A stretch of DNA of 64,000 bases, taken from Ruegeria discodermiae. Its GTDB lineage: Bacteria > Pseudomonadota > Alphaproteobacteria > Rhodobacterales > Rhodobacteraceae. Below are positions 1-8,373 of this stretch, piece by piece (position 1 is the stretch's first letter; every line of letters begins with the position of its first letter). The DNA is taken from contig NZ_JAVAMO010000008.1 of NCBI RefSeq assembly GCF_030758345.1, positions 62,001-126,000 of the forward strand, in the 5' to 3' direction. Made by a program: the position numbers and the translations under genes. Under the pieces are notes generated by a model. That model saw only the letters and a list, made by a program, of their open reading frames with translations, was not told where the DNA came from and searched no databases.

Positions 1-2
1 TC

Positions 3-617
3 GCATGGTCGCGCGGGATTCCGGGGGCGCAGGGTTGGATACGATCCGGCGACTGGACGCAGCACGGCGAATACCGGCTGCAACGCAAAGTGTCGGGCAA
101 ACGCGTGGGGATCGTCGGGCTGGGTCGGATCGGGCGCGCGCTGGCGGAACGGCTGGTGCCGTTCAATATCGATGTCAGTTATTTTTCACGCTCCGAAAAA
201 GACACGCCGAGATGGACCTATTTCAGCGATATCAGCGCGATGGCCGAACATGTCGATGTGCTGTTCGTGTGCATTTCTGGCGGCCCTGCAACGGCAGGTA
301 TCGTGGGGGCCGAGACACTCGCGGCGCTGGGGCCTGACGGGCTGCTGGTGAACATCTCACGTGGAACAACGGTTGACGAAGCGGCACTTCTGAATGCACT
401 GGAAAACTGTCAGGTCGCAGGTGCCGCGCTGGATGTATTCCTGAATGAACCCAACATTGATCCGCGCTTTCTGCAACTCGACAACGTGCTACTGCAGCCG
501 CACCAATCTTCAGGTACGATCGAGACGCGGACGGCGATGGGTGCTCTGCAACGCGAGAACCTTGCAGCGTTTTTTGCTGGCCGCTCGCTAGTGACGCCCG
601 TGCCCGAGTGCGCCTAG
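3..617 (+). CDS. D-isomer-specific 2-hydroxyacid dehydrogenase, 5'-truncated by window edge
   Basis: The reading frame is open from the first bases of the window, so the N-terminal half lies outside. About 204 residues remain of a family usually 310-330 long. Visible are the Rossmann motif VGIVGLGRIGRAL and the family's catalytic triad positions: Arg in NISRGT, Glu in FLNEPN and His in LQPHQSSGT. It should interconvert a 2-oxo acid and a D-2-hydroxy acid with NAD(P)H in the cytoplasm; glyoxylate/hydroxypyruvate or 2-ketogluconate reductase are the closest types. The catalytic Glu and His are present, so the enzyme looks intact as far as it can be seen. The exact substrate cannot be read. A second member of the same family lies at 2467-3429. 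Confidence 0.88.
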   Translation, partial: AWSRGIPGAQGWIRSGDWTQHGEYRLQRKVSGKRVGIVGLGRIGRALAERLVPFNIDVSYFSRSEKDTPRWTYFSDISAMAEHVDVLFVCISGGPATAGIVGAETLAALGPDGLLVNISRGTTVDEAALLNALENCQVAGAALDVFLNEPNIDPRFLQLDNVLLQPHQSSGTIETRTAMGALQRENLAAFFAGRSLVTPVPECA

Positions 618-702
618 GTCGTACCTGAGGATTGCAGCGACCTTGCCGGTATGAGCCTTAGACCTTAAGCCATCTACAAGTGCATACGCTCCGGGTTGAT
701 GC

Positions 703-1047
703 TTGATCGATGCGCGTGGTCCAGTCAGCTTCGCGGGCACTCCGGATGATCCCACAACCGGGCACATTCCTGGCGCGCGGCAACTCCCGTTTTCACTTCT
801 CCTGGATGAGGAAACGGGGCAATTCCTTGAGGCAGACGAAATTACCAAGATCTTCGATCAACATTCGCCGGACTGGCGGGACAAACCCATAATCACTACT
901 TGTGGATCGGGATACGCAGCAACTGTGACGCTTCTTGCGTTGGAGCAGCTGGGTGTTTCCGCCCGTCTGTTTGATGGCTCATTCTCGGTTTGGAAACGTG
1001 ATCCAAACCGTCCCATTGAGCAGAGCGAACCTCCACTAGCGAAGTAG
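703..1047 (+). pseudogene. rhodanese-domain fragment (C-terminal half of a 3-mercaptopyruvate sulfurtransferase type)
   Basis: The 114-residue frame matches the C-terminal catalytic rhodanese domain of SseA-type sulfurtransferases: DARGPVSFAG, GHIPGAR and the active-site loop TTCGSGYAATV with the sulfur-carrying Cys, then LFDGSFSVW. Complete two-domain proteins are about 280 residues, so the N-terminal domain is missing. The codon two positions before the putative TTG start is a TGA stop, and no convincing ribosome binding site precedes it. I read it as a relic left by a deletion, although a lone rhodanese domain could be functional if translated. It lies just upstream of an IS110 remnant, which fits local rearrangement. 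Confidence 0.6.
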
Positions 1048-1296
1048 TGACGGGCCTTCTTCTTCGTCCTCAAAAATCTCCGGCACCGCGTTCAACCCGT
1101 TGATCGCTGAGAGCAGGGCACCTTGGAGCGCCGGCGACGTTCACTTTCAACCGAGTTGAGGCAATACTCAACCTGGCCGCCAACAAGGATGAAGGTCTAG
1201 CGCAACTTGCAGAAGTTGAGTTCTCATGTCGATCCTTCGCGTTGGCTCCATCACTATAATGTCGCTCGTCACCTCAATTGAGAGCCGAGTAATCAT

Positions 1297-1605
1297 CGAG
1301 AACCACGCTCGGTTGGCGCGTGGCTTGGGCTAACAGCTCCGCGTTTCTGATCCAGCGAAGTCAATTACGAGGGTCACATATCCCGACGCGGAGAGCGTCA
1401 TTTGCGAAGGCAGCTCTATGAGACCGCCGCCATTATCCTGACCCGAAGCTCAGCCGATTGCGACCTTCGGGCGTGGGATCTCAACCTTTGGGAAAAGATC
1501 GGCTTCAAACATGCGGCAACTGCCGCCGCGCGCAAGATGTCAAACATAATGCATGCCACGCTCAAAACCGGCATGCTCTTCAATCAAGTGCCCGTAGGCG
1601 CTTGA
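1297..1605 (+). pseudogene. IS110-family transposase C-terminal remnant
   Basis: In one frame the sequence reads SVGAWLGLTAPRF, a TGA stop at 1348-1350, then SSEVNYEGHISRRGERHLRRQL, followed by YETAAIILTRSS and KMSNIMHATLKTG. This is the conserved C-terminal Transposase_20 segment of IS110 elements (the usual pattern is GAWLGLTPRRYQSGE, GHISKRGD, LRRLLYE). The internal stop and the absence of the DEDD N-terminal domain show it is dead. The preceding 1048-1296 stretch holds no recognisable gene. The fragment runs up to within 20 bp of, and partly overlaps the 3' end of, the minus-strand dehydrogenase gene. Confidence 0.75.
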
Positions 1606-2452
1606 ACAACGAAGAGGTATCCCAGCGACCACCGCCAAGTTTCTGCACGTCTTTATAAAACTGATCGACCAAAGCGGTGACCGGCAGGCTGGCGCCCGTT
1701 TCATTGGCCGTTTCCAAGCAGATACCCAGGTCTTTCCGCATCCAGTCAACGGCAAAGCCGTGGTCGAAATGGTCATCAAGCATAGTTTCGTACCTGTTCA
1801 CCATCTGCCAGCTTCCGGCAGCGCCCTGACTGATGACTTCAACAACCGCCCGGCCATCCAGACCTGCTTTTTGTGCGAAATGAAGCGCCTCGCTTAGGCC
1901 CTGGACCAATCCTGCGATCGCAATCTGATTGCTCATCTTGGTCATTTGCCCGGCACCGGTTTCACCCAAGCGTCTGCAGATCTTTGAGTAAACCTGCATG
2001 ATGGGTTCCGCCGCATCATAGGAGGATTGATCACCTCCGCACATGATAGAGAGGGCGCCATTTTCTGCCCCTGCCTGACCACCCGAGATCGGCGCATCAA
2101 CAAAGACGAGGCCTTTTTCCTTGGCGGCGTCAGATAGCTCATGTGTGACCTTGGCAGAAACCGTCGTATGATCGACAAGTGTGGCCCCCGCCGACATACC
2201 GGCAAATGCCCCATCCGGGCCCAGACAGACGCTGCGCAAGTCATCGTCGTTGCCGACGCAGGTCATCACGAATTCTGCACCCTCGGATGCTTCGCGTGGG
2301 GTTTTGCCCATTGAACCGCCGTGTTGTTCGACCCAGGCGCCGGCTTTGCCGGATGTACGGTTAAAGACCGTGACCTCGTGGCCTGCAGCCTGCAGATGGC
2401 CAGCCATGGGGTATCCCATTACTCCGAGACCAAGGAATGCGAGTTTTGTCAT
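1580..2452 (-). CDS. 3-hydroxyisobutyrate dehydrogenase-family oxidoreductase
   Basis: This 290-residue protein has the beta-hydroxyacid dehydrogenase layout: NAD(P)-binding GLGVMG (8-13), substrate-binding SGGQAGA (123-129) and the catalytic lysine in MTKMSNQ (K172). Members oxidise 3-hydroxyisobutyrate, tartronate semialdehyde, threonate and similar acids; length and motifs do not separate these. It is the last gene of a minus-strand operon, 14 bp after the 2-hydroxyacid dehydrogenase, with GAGGAC upstream of its ATG. The context (TRAP importer, amidase, hydroxyacid dehydrogenase) suggests oxidation of a small hydroxy acid released from an imported amide or acid. LtnD-type threonate dehydrogenase is possible because otnK/otnC lie 15 kb away, but that is inference. 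Confidence 0.88.
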   Translation of the reverse strand: MTKLAFLGLGVMGYPMAGHLQAAGHEVTVFNRTSGKAGAWVEQHGGSMGKTPREASEGAEFVMTCVGNDDDLRSVCLGPDGAFAGMSAGATLVDHTTVSAKVTHELSDAAKEKGLVFVDAPISGGQAGAENGALSIMCGGDQSSYDAAEPIMQVYSKICRRLGETGAGQMTKMSNQIAIAGLVQGLSEALHFAQKAGLDGRAVVEVISQGAAGSWQMVNRYETMLDDHFDHGFAVDWMRKDLGICLETANETGASLPVTALVDQFYKDVQKLGGGRWDTSSLFKRLRALD

Positions 2453-2466
2453 CTAAATGTCCTCAT

Positions 2467-3429
2467 TTACAGAAGGTCTTGCGGCGTTTTGCCGGCAAAG
2501 AATGCGTCTAGGTTGTCTAGGGCGCGAAAACCCATGGCATCCCGAGTTCTGGTGGTGGCGCTGCCGATATGCGGCAGCATGAAGATGTTTTCGTGTGCTG
2601 CGAAGGCCGGATTGCCGCCCGGTTCGGTTTTGAAACAGTCCAGGCCGGCCGCGCCGATCTTCCCGGTTTGGATTGCCCTCAGCAATGCATCTTCATCAAC
2701 AAGTGCACCTCTGGCCGAGTTGATCAAAACAGCACCGTCGGGCAACGCATCCAGACGCTGTTCATTCATCAGATCCATGGTTTCGGGTGTTGCCGGGCAA
2801 TGAAGCGACAAGAAATCAGCGACGGACAGCAGGCTTTCGATGGTTTCGTGATATGTCGTGCCTTGTTCCTGATCCGAGGGCAGGCGCGTGCGATTGTAAT
2901 AGTGGACTTCCATATCGAACCCACGTGCTTTGGCCGCAAACGCCCGACCGACGCGCCCCATCCCAACAATGCCGATACGCGCGCCGGTCACCTGCTTGCC
3001 GACCATGAAGGACGGGCTCCAACTGTCCCAGGCACCGGTGCGCATAAGACGATCACCTTTGACAGCGTGGCGTGCAGCGCCGAGCATCAGCAATACCGCC
3101 AGCTCTGCCGTCGCATCCGAAAGAACATCCGGAGTATTGGTTACCGCGATTCCTTTCGCCTCCAGAGCAGGCAAATCGCAGTGATCAACACCTACCGAGT
3201 GGTTCGCGACAATCTTCAAGCGCGGATCGAGCTGTGCCACCACATCTGCCGAGAAGTGCTCGGAATGACAGGGCATCATCGCGTCGACCTTGGAACTCAT
3301 CGCGATAATCTCATCGGCGGTTCCGGGCGTGTCCGCGTCATTCAGAATTACATCATAGTCATGTTCTGCGCGCGCAATTGTGGCGTCAGAGACGCGTCGC
3401 GGCAGCCAAAGGACCGGTTTCTGGGTCAT
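2467..3429 (-). CDS. glyoxylate/hydroxypyruvate reductase-type D-2-hydroxyacid dehydrogenase
   Basis: The protein has 320 residues, the normal full length. It shows the Rossmann motif GMGRVG (156-161) and the catalytic Arg240 (INSARGAL), Glu269 (CFKTEPGG) and His287 (MLPHIGSA). The family reduces glyoxylate, hydroxypyruvate or related 2-oxo acids with NAD(P)H. I start it at the ATG at 3429 because AAGGAC precedes it at good spacing; the frame runs 18 codons further upstream but overlaps the preceding small gene. It sits between a 64-aa membrane protein gene (4 bp upstream) and the HIBADH-type enzyme, in the TRAP/amidase operon. The substrate is not determinable from sequence. Confidence 0.9.
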   Translation of the reverse strand: MTQKPVLWLPRRVSDATIARAEHDYDVILNDADTPGTADEIIAMSSKVDAMMPCHSEHFSADVVAQLDPRLKIVANHSVGVDHCDLPALEAKGIAVTNTPDVLSDATAELAVLLMLGAARHAVKGDRLMRTGAWDSWSPSFMVGKQVTGARIGIVGMGRVGRAFAAKARGFDMEVHYYNRTRLPSDQEQGTTYHETIESLLSVADFLSLHCPATPETMDLMNEQRLDALPDGAVLINSARGALVDEDALLRAIQTGKIGAAGLDCFKTEPGGNPAFAAHENIFMLPHIGSATTRTRDAMGFRALDNLDAFFAGKTPQDLL

Positions 3430-3433
3430 AGAT

Positions 3434-3628
3434 TCAGTCCTTTTTGATTGCTTCTTCCCAGAAGTTGTAAAGAGCCAGGGCAATCACGAAGACTGCGATC
3501 AGAAGGAATGGCAATCCTCCCCAAAAGCCGGCAAAACCGGTTGAGATGCTGTGTGCCAGACCCAGAACAAATATGGCCATCAAGCCGGTTCCGATCAGGC
3601 CCAAGATGATGTTTGTCTTACGTGACAT
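3434..3628 (-). CDS. small two-helix membrane protein (64 aa), unknown function
   Basis: The start is the ATG at 3628, with AAGGAAAT ahead of it; it overlaps the last 11 bp of the amidase gene. Two hydrophobic segments are evident: roughly residues 7-27 (IILGLIGTGLMAIFVLGLAHS) and 37-55 (LPFLLIAVFVIALALYNFW), followed by a charged tail EEAIKKD. I do not recognise a named family. Being translationally coupled between the amidase and the hydroxyacid dehydrogenase, it is expected to be made with the TRAP importer. It might be an accessory membrane subunit or simply a conserved operon passenger. Confidence 0.7.
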   Translation of the reverse strand: MSRKTNIILGLIGTGLMAIFVLGLAHSISTGFAGFWGGLPFLLIAVFVIALALYNFWEEAIKKD

Positions 3629-4985
3629 GTTGATTTCCTTCTGTGTTCTCAGCTGACAGGGCGCGTTGAACCCATGACGCGGTGCGAAACAGGCGGTCAT
3701 CTTCCTCCGCCCCGCCAATGAGTTGAACGCCAATGGGCAAGTCATTCTGCCCAACCAGCAAAGGCAGTGTCAGACAGGGTAGGCCTGCCAGCGTCCAGGG
3801 CAGGCAAAAGACTGAATCGCCCGTATGCCCCGCACTTAGCAATGGGGCCTCGCCAGTTGCGGATGGCGCCATGATGGCGTCGAAGTCATTGAAGTATTCG
3901 GCGAAGAAACCCTGGGCGGATGCCATCACGCCCAGCGCATCATCGTACTGCGTTGGCGAGATGTTTTCCGCGCGGGTGATGGCAGATTGCATCTCGTCGC
4001 TCAGGTCCGACCAATGAGCCCCAGCGATTTCAGCCATATTCTGGCGGATCTCATAGTCGTAGATTGTTTTGTGTACATTGATCAGATCGGACAGTTGAGG
4101 CGATGCCTCAAATCGTTCGACTCTGCCGTCCAGCCCTTCAATGACAGCATTGAGACCTTCGGTCGTGTCGGAATCCAACCGATCATGGAATGGAAAGTCC
4201 AGCCAGGCGATATCGGGCGAGACCGGAACATCGGATTGCGCGCCAGCCAGCATTTGCGCGCGCGGTCTTGCAAAGCTGGCAGGATCGTTTTGATCATAGC
4301 CTGAGATGACATCTGACAGCAGCGCGACATCTTCCAGCGTGTTTGCAAAGCTGCCGACATGATCCAACGAGACTGAGGTTCTGAACACGCCGCTGCGCGA
4401 GACAGTACCGCGCGTGGGTTTGAATCCGTAGACACCACAAAAAGAGGCGGGTCGAATGACGGACCCACCGGTTTGGCTGCCAATGGCAAGCGGCACATGT
4501 CGCGCCGCGACAGCCGCAGCGGAGCCGCTGGATGATCCGCCCGGCGTTCTGGTTACGTCGGTGGGGTTGGTCGTATCTGTGGGATGCATGAACGCAAATT
4601 CGGTCGTTTTGGTCTTACCCACGATGACCGCGCCCGCCTCGCGCAGGTGTTCGACCAGTCTTGCATCCGCTTCAGGCTGTCGACCTTCGAAGATAGGCGT
4701 TCCCCGCCGTGTCGGCATGTCTTTGGTATCGACGATATCTTTCAGACCAACCGGCACTCCGTGCAGAGCACCGGTTGCGCGCCCGGCCTTGCGAACCCTG
4801 TCCATTTCGCGAGCCTGATCAATTGCCGCGTCCGCATCCAGATGTGCCCATGCACGAATTGAGCTATCCGTTTTTTCGATCCGGTCCAAATGGCTTTCAA
4901 CCAGTGCTTCAGACGAAAGGTGCCCTGCTCGAATTGCCTCGGCGGATTGCGCCGCCGAGAGCAGGGACAGGTCGTGTTTTGTCAT
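3618..4985 (-). CDS. amidase signature family hydrolase
   Basis: This 455-residue protein carries the amidase signature triad: Lys82 in VGLKDIVDT, the cis-Ser in GGSSSGS (149-155) and the nucleophile Ser175 in QTGGSVIRPA. The family hydrolyses carboxamides, ureido compounds or Glu-tRNA amides; no GatB/GatC partner is nearby, so a catabolic amide hydrolase is likelier than GatA. The start at 4985 forms an ATGA overlap with the stop of the TRAP large subunit, so translation is coupled. A start nine bases upstream is possible but worse placed. It probably releases ammonia and a carboxylic acid from the compound imported by the TRAP system. Confidence 0.88.
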   Translation of the reverse strand: MTKHDLSLLSAAQSAEAIRAGHLSSEALVESHLDRIEKTDSSIRAWAHLDADAAIDQAREMDRVRKAGRATGALHGVPVGLKDIVDTKDMPTRRGTPIFEGRQPEADARLVEHLREAGAVIVGKTKTTEFAFMHPTDTTNPTDVTRTPGGSSSGSAAAVAARHVPLAIGSQTGGSVIRPASFCGVYGFKPTRGTVSRSGVFRTSVSLDHVGSFANTLEDVALLSDVISGYDQNDPASFARPRAQMLAGAQSDVPVSPDIAWLDFPFHDRLDSDTTEGLNAVIEGLDGRVERFEASPQLSDLINVHKTIYDYEIRQNMAEIAGAHWSDLSDEMQSAITRAENISPTQYDDALGVMASAQGFFAEYFNDFDAIMAPSATGEAPLLSAGHTGDSVFCLPWTLAGLPCLTLPLLVGQNDLPIGVQLIGGAEEDDRLFRTASWVQRALSAENTEGNQHVT

Positions 4986-6346
4986 GGCACCCATACCCCG
5001 AACAGGTAGTCAGGCAACCAAAGCGCAATTCCCGGGAACTGGTACATCAACACCATACAAAGGATAACAATGGCCAGATACGGCATCAGACCTTTGAAGA
5101 TTTCCATCAACTGGATCTGATTTTTTAGAACGCCCTTTAGATAATAGGCTGACATTGCCATGGGAGGCGTCAAGAACGAGGTCTGCAAATTCAGTGCAAC
5201 TAGCATCGCGAAGAAATACGGGTTTACGCCGAAAGTCTCGAGCATAGGCAGAAAGATCGGAACGAAGATGATCAGAATCTCAGACCATTCCAGAGGCCAC
5301 CCCAAAAGGAATATGATAAGCTGAGCAAGGACCAGGAACTGCCAGGGTTGCAGGTTCATACCCACCACCCAATGCTCAATCACGTCATGGCCACCCAAGT
5401 ACGAGAAGATTGAGGCAAAGGTCCACGATCCGACGAACAGCCAACACACCATCGCGGTGGCCTTCGCCGTCAGAAAGACACTTTGCTTGACCTTATCCCA
5501 GGTGAGCGATCGATAAAGCACAGCCAGCACCAGCCCCCCAAGCGCGCCCATTGCGGCCGCCTCCGCAGGTGTTGCCAACCCGCCCAGGATCGAGCCAAGC
5601 ACAAGCATGATCAGCACGGTCAGGGGTACAAACGAGATCAGAAGATCCATATAGACCTGACGTTTCGGCGGGATATCATCTTCCTGAGGTTTTGGCGCCA
5701 GAGCAGGGTTAATCCAAACGCGAACCATAACGTAGACAATGTAAAGACCGGCTAGCAGAAGGCCTGGAAACACCGCCGCTGCATAGAGCCGAAGCGGAGA
5801 AAGCTCGGCGATGGCGGCGTAAACGATCAGCATAATGGATGGCGGAATGAGAATACCCAGTGTACCGCCCGCACAGATTACCCCTGATGCGAAGCTGCGC
5901 TGGTATCCGGCGTTTGCCATAGCTGGATAAGCCAGCAATCCCATAAGTGTTACAACGGCACCGACTATGCCTGATGCGGTCGAAAAGACAGCGCAGGTCA
6001 ATAGGGCTGCAATCGCCAGCGAACCTGGAAGGTTGCGCGCTGCCATATAGAGCGAAAAGAACAACCGGTCGACGATATTGGCCCGTTCGACCACATACCC
6101 CATGAACAAGAATAATGGGATCGCCACAAGTGTGTCGTTCTCCATCACCGAATAGGTGTTCTGGTTCAGCAGGTAGAAGATGTTGTTATTGAAGATGTCC
6201 GCGATGCTTTCGGGCGCGGATTGATAGTAAGCATAGTACCCAAATCCGACGCCCATCGCCAACAGCGTAAAGGCAATTGGAAAGCCTAGCAAAACCAAGA
6301 CGATAAAGAGGCTGAGCATCAAGATGGCGACCTGAGGATCAGTCAT
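4982..6346 (-). CDS. TRAP transporter large membrane subunit (DctM type)
   Basis: The product is 454 residues and almost entirely hydrophobic, with the DctM layout of about a dozen membrane helices. Typical signatures are VENDTLVAIPLFLFMGYVV near residue 80, a GTLGILIPPSIMLIVY-like loop, and LFVGSWTFASIFSYLGGHDVIE. It moves the substrate across the inner membrane using the sodium gradient with the DctQ and DctP partners. The ATG at 6346 has AGGAGG 8 bp upstream and overlaps the end of the DctQ gene; the frame extends 41 codons further but inside DctQ. The next gene (amidase) is ATGA-coupled to it. Confidence 0.93.
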   Translation of the reverse strand: MTDPQVAILMLSLFIVLVLLGFPIAFTLLAMGVGFGYYAYYQSAPESIADIFNNNIFYLLNQNTYSVMENDTLVAIPLFLFMGYVVERANIVDRLFFSLYMAARNLPGSLAIAALLTCAVFSTASGIVGAVVTLMGLLAYPAMANAGYQRSFASGVICAGGTLGILIPPSIMLIVYAAIAELSPLRLYAAAVFPGLLLAGLYIVYVMVRVWINPALAPKPQEDDIPPKRQVYMDLLISFVPLTVLIMLVLGSILGGLATPAEAAAMGALGGLVLAVLYRSLTWDKVKQSVFLTAKATAMVCWLFVGSWTFASIFSYLGGHDVIEHWVVGMNLQPWQFLVLAQLIIFLLGWPLEWSEILIIFVPIFLPMLETFGVNPYFFAMLVALNLQTSFLTPPMAMSAYYLKGVLKNQIQLMEIFKGLMPYLAIVILCMVLMYQFPGIALWLPDYLFGVWVP

Positions 6347-6953
6347 CGTTGCGGCCTCCTTGTTGTTGTCCTGTTGATCGGACTCTGTCGATAGATGCTT
6401 CCATGAGCATGTCTTCGGTTTCGCGCACATCATCCAGCCGTTCGAGCCAGACACCGGTGCGCATAGCAAGCCAGCACCGGGCCATTTCCGCGATGCCCTG
6501 AAGCATCAGCAGAAGTCCGGCGACCGGTATTAGTGTTTTGAAGAAGTAGACCTGAATGCGTGCGGGGCTATTCCAGCTGACCTCTTCGTACCGCCAGCTG
6601 TCGGCGGCAATTTCCCATCCGTACCAGAACAACGCGAACATACCGGGAAAGAAGAAGAGGATGTAGAGTATGAAATCAACGCGCGCCTGCCAGCGAACCG
6701 AAAACAGCCTGTAAAGCACGTCACCCCGAACATGCGCGTCCTGGGCGAGGGCGTAAGCGCCTGCCATGAGGAACAGCGCGCCATACATCTGAACCATCAT
6801 ATCGAACGCCCAGACTGTTGGCTTGTTCAGCACGTATCGGACGAACACTTCGTAGGACACCGAAAGTGTCAATATTAGGATGCACCATCCGAAGGCTTTG
6901 CCTACCCATTGGCTAAGCCCTTCGATGGCGTGGATTGTCTTGATCAACGTCAA
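6339..6953 (-). CDS. TRAP transporter small membrane subunit (DctQ type)
   Basis: The product is 204 residues with four predicted helices, including SYEVFVRYVLNKPTVWAFDMM, the conserved DctQ segment, and GAYALAQDAHVRGDVLYRL. It anchors the DctP-DctM interaction. The charged C-terminal tail of about 35 residues (ending QQQGGRNDD) is longer than usual. It lies 82 bp after the binding-protein gene, behind a GC-rich hairpin, and overlaps the DctM start by 8 bp. Confidence 0.92.
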   Translation of the reverse strand: MTLIKTIHAIEGLSQWVGKAFGWCILILTLSVSYEVFVRYVLNKPTVWAFDMMVQMYGALFLMAGAYALAQDAHVRGDVLYRLFSVRWQARVDFILYILFFFPGMFALFWYGWEIAADSWRYEEVSWNSPARIQVYFFKTLIPVAGLLLMLQGIAEMARCWLAMRTGVWLERLDDVRETEDMLMEASIDRVRSTGQQQGGRNDD

Positions 6954-6984
6954 TTCCTCGCCTGTTCTGCCCGGACATCAAGAA

Positions 6985-7007
6985 GCCGCGCGCCTTGAAC
7001 GCGCGAC
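6985..7007 (-). other. GC-rich hairpin between TRAP binding-protein and DctQ genes
   Basis: On the minus strand an 8-bp stem (GTCGCGCG / CGCGCGGC, one G-U pair) encloses a 7-nt loop and is followed by TTCTT. It lies 29 bp after the DctP stop and 31 bp before the DctQ start. It may be a leaky terminator or an mRNA-stabilising 3' end that keeps the binding protein in excess. Confidence 0.55.
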
Positions 7008-7035
7008 TCCTATCTTTCTGAAAAAATCGTTAGAT

Positions 7036-8130
7036 TCAGCCGAAATAGTGCTTATACGCCAGCTTGTAGTCGGGCTGGTTGAGGTTCAGGTAGTTCATGA
7101 CCGTCTTCGCATAGTCCTTCTGGCTCTCGATGACCTTGGCAAAGAATGGATCCTCATTCGAGATCCGCTCTACCACGACATCCCAGGCGTCAAGTTGCGC
7201 CTGCATCACGCTGTCGGGCGTGCGGTAGACATTTACACCTTGCTCTTCAGCCAGCGTTACCAGATCTTCGGAATAACGCTTTGTGTTGTTCCAATAGAAG
7301 TTCGAGTTCTCGGCCTCGGAAGCATATCGAAGTATTGCCTGCAGTTCAGGTGCCAGCGCGTTGAACTTGTCCTTGTTGAAGGTAACTTCGAAGAACTCCT
7401 GGCTCTGGTGGAATGAAGCCAGATGGTAATGCTTGGACACGTCTTGCATACCAAAGTCGCGGTCCGAAGTTGGGTTGTTGAATTCCGCCGCATCGATCAG
7501 GCCAGACTTCATCGCTGGCTGGATTTCACCACCCGGCAGCTGAACAACCGACATACCCATTTCAAGCAGAACGTCTGCAGCAAGACCAACAGTGCGGTAT
7601 TTCAGCCCGTTCATCTGATCTGCGTCTGTAATCTGCTGCTTGAACCAGCCAAGAGGCTGAGCAGGCATTGGAGAATTGAAGAACGAGACCACGTTCAGGC
7701 CAAGGATGCCCATCAATTCGTCAAACAATTCCTGGCCGCCACCATAATTGACCCAACCCAGAACTTCTTGGCTGGACCAGCCGAAACACGGACCTGTTCC
7801 GAACAGAGATGCTGTTTTTGACTTGGAGTACCAATAAGCTGGCACATAGTGAGCGGCATCCAGGACGCCGCGATGGACTGCGTCCTGCATCTGGCTTGTT
7901 TTTACAACCGAGTTAACCGGCAGCAATTCAATTGTTAGTTTGCCTCCCGACATCTCATTGACGCGGTTCACGTAGGATTGAGCGTTCTCAAGAAAAATGC
8001 CACCGCCCCATGCGGCTTGCATTTTGAGGTTGGTTCCTTCTTGAGCGTGGACAGCAGGCGCAGCGAGCGCACCGGCTCCGACGACAGCAGATCCGCGCAG
8101 AAAATTTCTGCGGTTCATAGACTTGTTCAT
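7036..8130 (-). CDS. TRAP transporter substrate-binding protein (DctP type), Tat-exported
   Basis: The 364-residue protein begins MNKSMNRRNFLRGSAVVGAG, a twin-arginine signal (RRNFLRG, 7-13) with likely cleavage after AVHA at about residue 29. The mature part has the DctP fold signatures: SVVKTSQMQDAVHRGVLDAAHYVPAY, then GEIQPAMKSGLIDAAEFNNPTSDRDFGM, where the family's substrate-contacting Arg and Trp/Asn region lies. It resembles the TakP/mannitol-chloroaromatic branch, whose members bind carboxylic acids. The ATG at 8130 is preceded by GGGAGGAA. It is the first gene of the seven-gene operon and faces the IclR regulator gene across 243 bp. Confidence 0.92.
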   Translation of the reverse strand: MNKSMNRRNFLRGSAVVGAGALAAPAVHAQEGTNLKMQAAWGGGIFLENAQSYVNRVNEMSGGKLTIELLPVNSVVKTSQMQDAVHRGVLDAAHYVPAYWYSKSKTASLFGTGPCFGWSSQEVLGWVNYGGGQELFDELMGILGLNVVSFFNSPMPAQPLGWFKQQITDADQMNGLKYRTVGLAADVLLEMGMSVVQLPGGEIQPAMKSGLIDAAEFNNPTSDRDFGMQDVSKHYHLASFHQSQEFFEVTFNKDKFNALAPELQAILRYASEAENSNFYWNNTKRYSEDLVTLAEEQGVNVYRTPDSVMQAQLDAWDVVVERISNEDPFFAKVIESQKDYAKTVMNYLNLNQPDYKLAYKHYFG

Positions 8131-8221
8131 GTTTCCTCCCTTAACTGGGCTTTGCCGATCTGTGAGCGACCAAAGCTCCATTCCGCTCCCAAGCGGATAA
8201 GGCAACGATATGTTAGAATCT

Positions 8222-8253
8222 GAAAATTTTCAAAATTTTTTGGAAACTTTTCC
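8222..8253. promoter_or_regulatory. candidate IclR operator pair in AT-rich divergent promoter
   Basis: A perfect 10-bp palindrome GAAAATTTTC (8222-8231) is followed, 10 bp on, by GGAAACTTTTCC (8242-8253; arms GGAAA/TTTCC). IclR-family operators are commonly short AT-rich palindromes of this sort. The sites lie between the DctP start (8130) and the IclR start (8374), in the most AT-rich part of that intergenic region. Assignment to this IclR protein is inference. Confidence 0.45.
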
Positions 8254-8373
8254 GTTAACTTTTGATGTTGGCATTTAAGTTTTTGTAAAATAACACTTTC
8301 TTTTTTTCATTTTTTTCCCTGACCGGACGCGATAAAGTACAGTTTAGCGAATTCGACAACAGGCCGCCGAAAA

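Noticed and set aside
588-848. Minus-strand frame whose end (ALVDGLRSKAHTGKVAAILRYDLG) looks faintly like the end of a zinc-type alcohol dehydrogenase
   Set aside because: It overlaps the rhodanese frame and the end of the 2-hydroxyacid dehydrogenase; only about 35 residues are suggestive and no motif confirms it.
2569-3447. Long plus-strand open frame opposite the 2-hydroxyacid dehydrogenase
   Set aside because: It is the antisense shadow of a clear enzyme gene; its translation has no domain character.
3618-4985. Calling the amidase GatA of the Glu-tRNA amidotransferase
   Set aside because: No gatB or gatC nearby and the operon is catabolic.
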